A model generated the notes under the pieces. It was not told the DNA's origin. It was given only the letters and a program-made list of their open reading frames with translations, and ran no database searches. DNA of 32,666 nt from Anaerolineae bacterium (GTDB lineage Bacteria > Chloroflexota > Anaerolineae > Aggregatilineales > Phototrophicaceae): assembly GCA_022824565.1 (NCBI GenBank), contig JAJDZQ010000155.1, positions 1 through 32,666 of the forward strand, read 5' to 3'. Shown here piece by piece: positions 32,395 to 32,666 of this stretch. Every line of letters starts with the position of its first letter. Position 1 is the stretch's first letter. A program made the position numbers and the translations under genes.

Positions 32395-32568
32395 GCTGCT
32401 GTGCCTGTCCGCTCTGTGCGGGTCTACCCCACCCCCCAACCCCCTCCCCGAAGCATCAGGCAGGGGGAGCCATTCCCCTCGCACAACCTGCATATTGGCG
32501 CGACTCATGAGTCCCTCCATTGCGCCCCCGCCGCCAATCGCTGCTGTGCCTGTCCGCTCTGTGCGGGT
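32395..32568 (+). repeat. Repeat module plus 28-bp direct repeat
   Basis: A 28-bp sequence beginning GCTGCTGTGCCTGTCC and ending GCTCTGTGCGGGT occurs at 32395-32423 and again at about 32540-32567. The first copy runs directly into module C/B sequence (GGGTCTACCCCACC, then a C-rich palindrome with GAAGCATCAGGCAGG), as found at 11637 and 27497. The second copy is followed by a possible -10 TAGAAT (32568-32573). No gene lies in 32393-32610. Confidence 0.8.
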
Positions 32569-32610
32569 AGAATGACCTGCAAGAAGGCCACGACCGGCGC
32601 GGGAGTCGTC

Positions 32611-32666
32611 ATGCGCAATCCTCATGCCCAACTGCTTGCCGCCATTTCTGCGCGCAGGCAGTTGCT
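32611..32666 (+). CDS. 5' end of a gene running off the window
   Basis: An ATG at 32611 with GGGAG (32601-32605) 5 nt upstream opens a frame reading MRNPHAQLLAAISARRQLL and continuing past the window edge. TAGAAT at 32568-32573 could be its -10 box. Too short to assign a family. Confidence 0.4.
   Translation, partial: MRNPHAQLLAAISARRQL

Overview
This window is high-GC bacterial DNA of about 60% GC with no phage, plasmid or transposase genes. Several things suggest a member of the Chloroflexota, probably Anaerolineae-like: short Thr/Pro-rich linkers in SH3b and LysM lipoproteins, a stand-alone TrpB2-type tryptophan synthase beta chain, a lone Flp-type pilin, a divergent second GroEL-like protein, several different alpha-L-fucosidases, and many G/C-rich intergenic repeats. 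The assignment is an inference from gene style; no rRNA is present to confirm it.

Left part (1-9100): a peptidase C26 amidohydrolase (minus), a double-unit FtsX/MacB-type permease (plus), a small Flp-type pilin with a good promoter, and an M42 aminopeptidase (plus). The aminopeptidase meets a LysM lipoprotein (minus) stop-to-stop. An unrecognised polytopic membrane protein and trpB2 follow on the minus strand.

Middle left (9100-11550): a tandem 82-bp repeat, a small XRE-type regulator (minus), and divergently a secreted fibronectin-III-like/SH3b protein. The signal-peptide start of that protein (9761) is separated from its long reading frame by a run of 15 G. As given, the frame is broken by one base, so the gene has the structure of a phase-variable contingency locus that is currently OFF. 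A homopolymer sequencing error is the main alternative.

Centre (11827-26000): a tightly packed seven-gene leftward operon, in transcription order GroEL-like protein, Asp-box beta-propeller, GH29 fucosidase, MFS, MFS, GH29 fucosidase, APH-family kinase, with gaps of about 1-36 nt or short overlaps. Divergent from it is a rightward ABC sugar importer (Tat-type solute-binding protein plus two permeases), followed by an FG-GAP/ASPIC-UnbV protein whose N-terminus is encoded by an intergenic repeat.

Right part (26100-30250): a third GH29 fucosidase, an Ldh_2-family dehydrogenase and a divergent Cys-type sulfatase, then tRNA-Arg(ACG) with its own terminator. Together 11.8-30.1 kb reads as a locus for importing and dismantling fucose-containing, perhaps sulfated, glycans; the fucosidases lack signal peptides, so hydrolysis is probably intracellular. 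The right end carries an SH3b lipoprotein overlapping a hypothetical protein, more repeats, and the start of a gene running off the window.

A mosaic family of intergenic repeats occurs at least eight times and in two places has become part of coding sequence.
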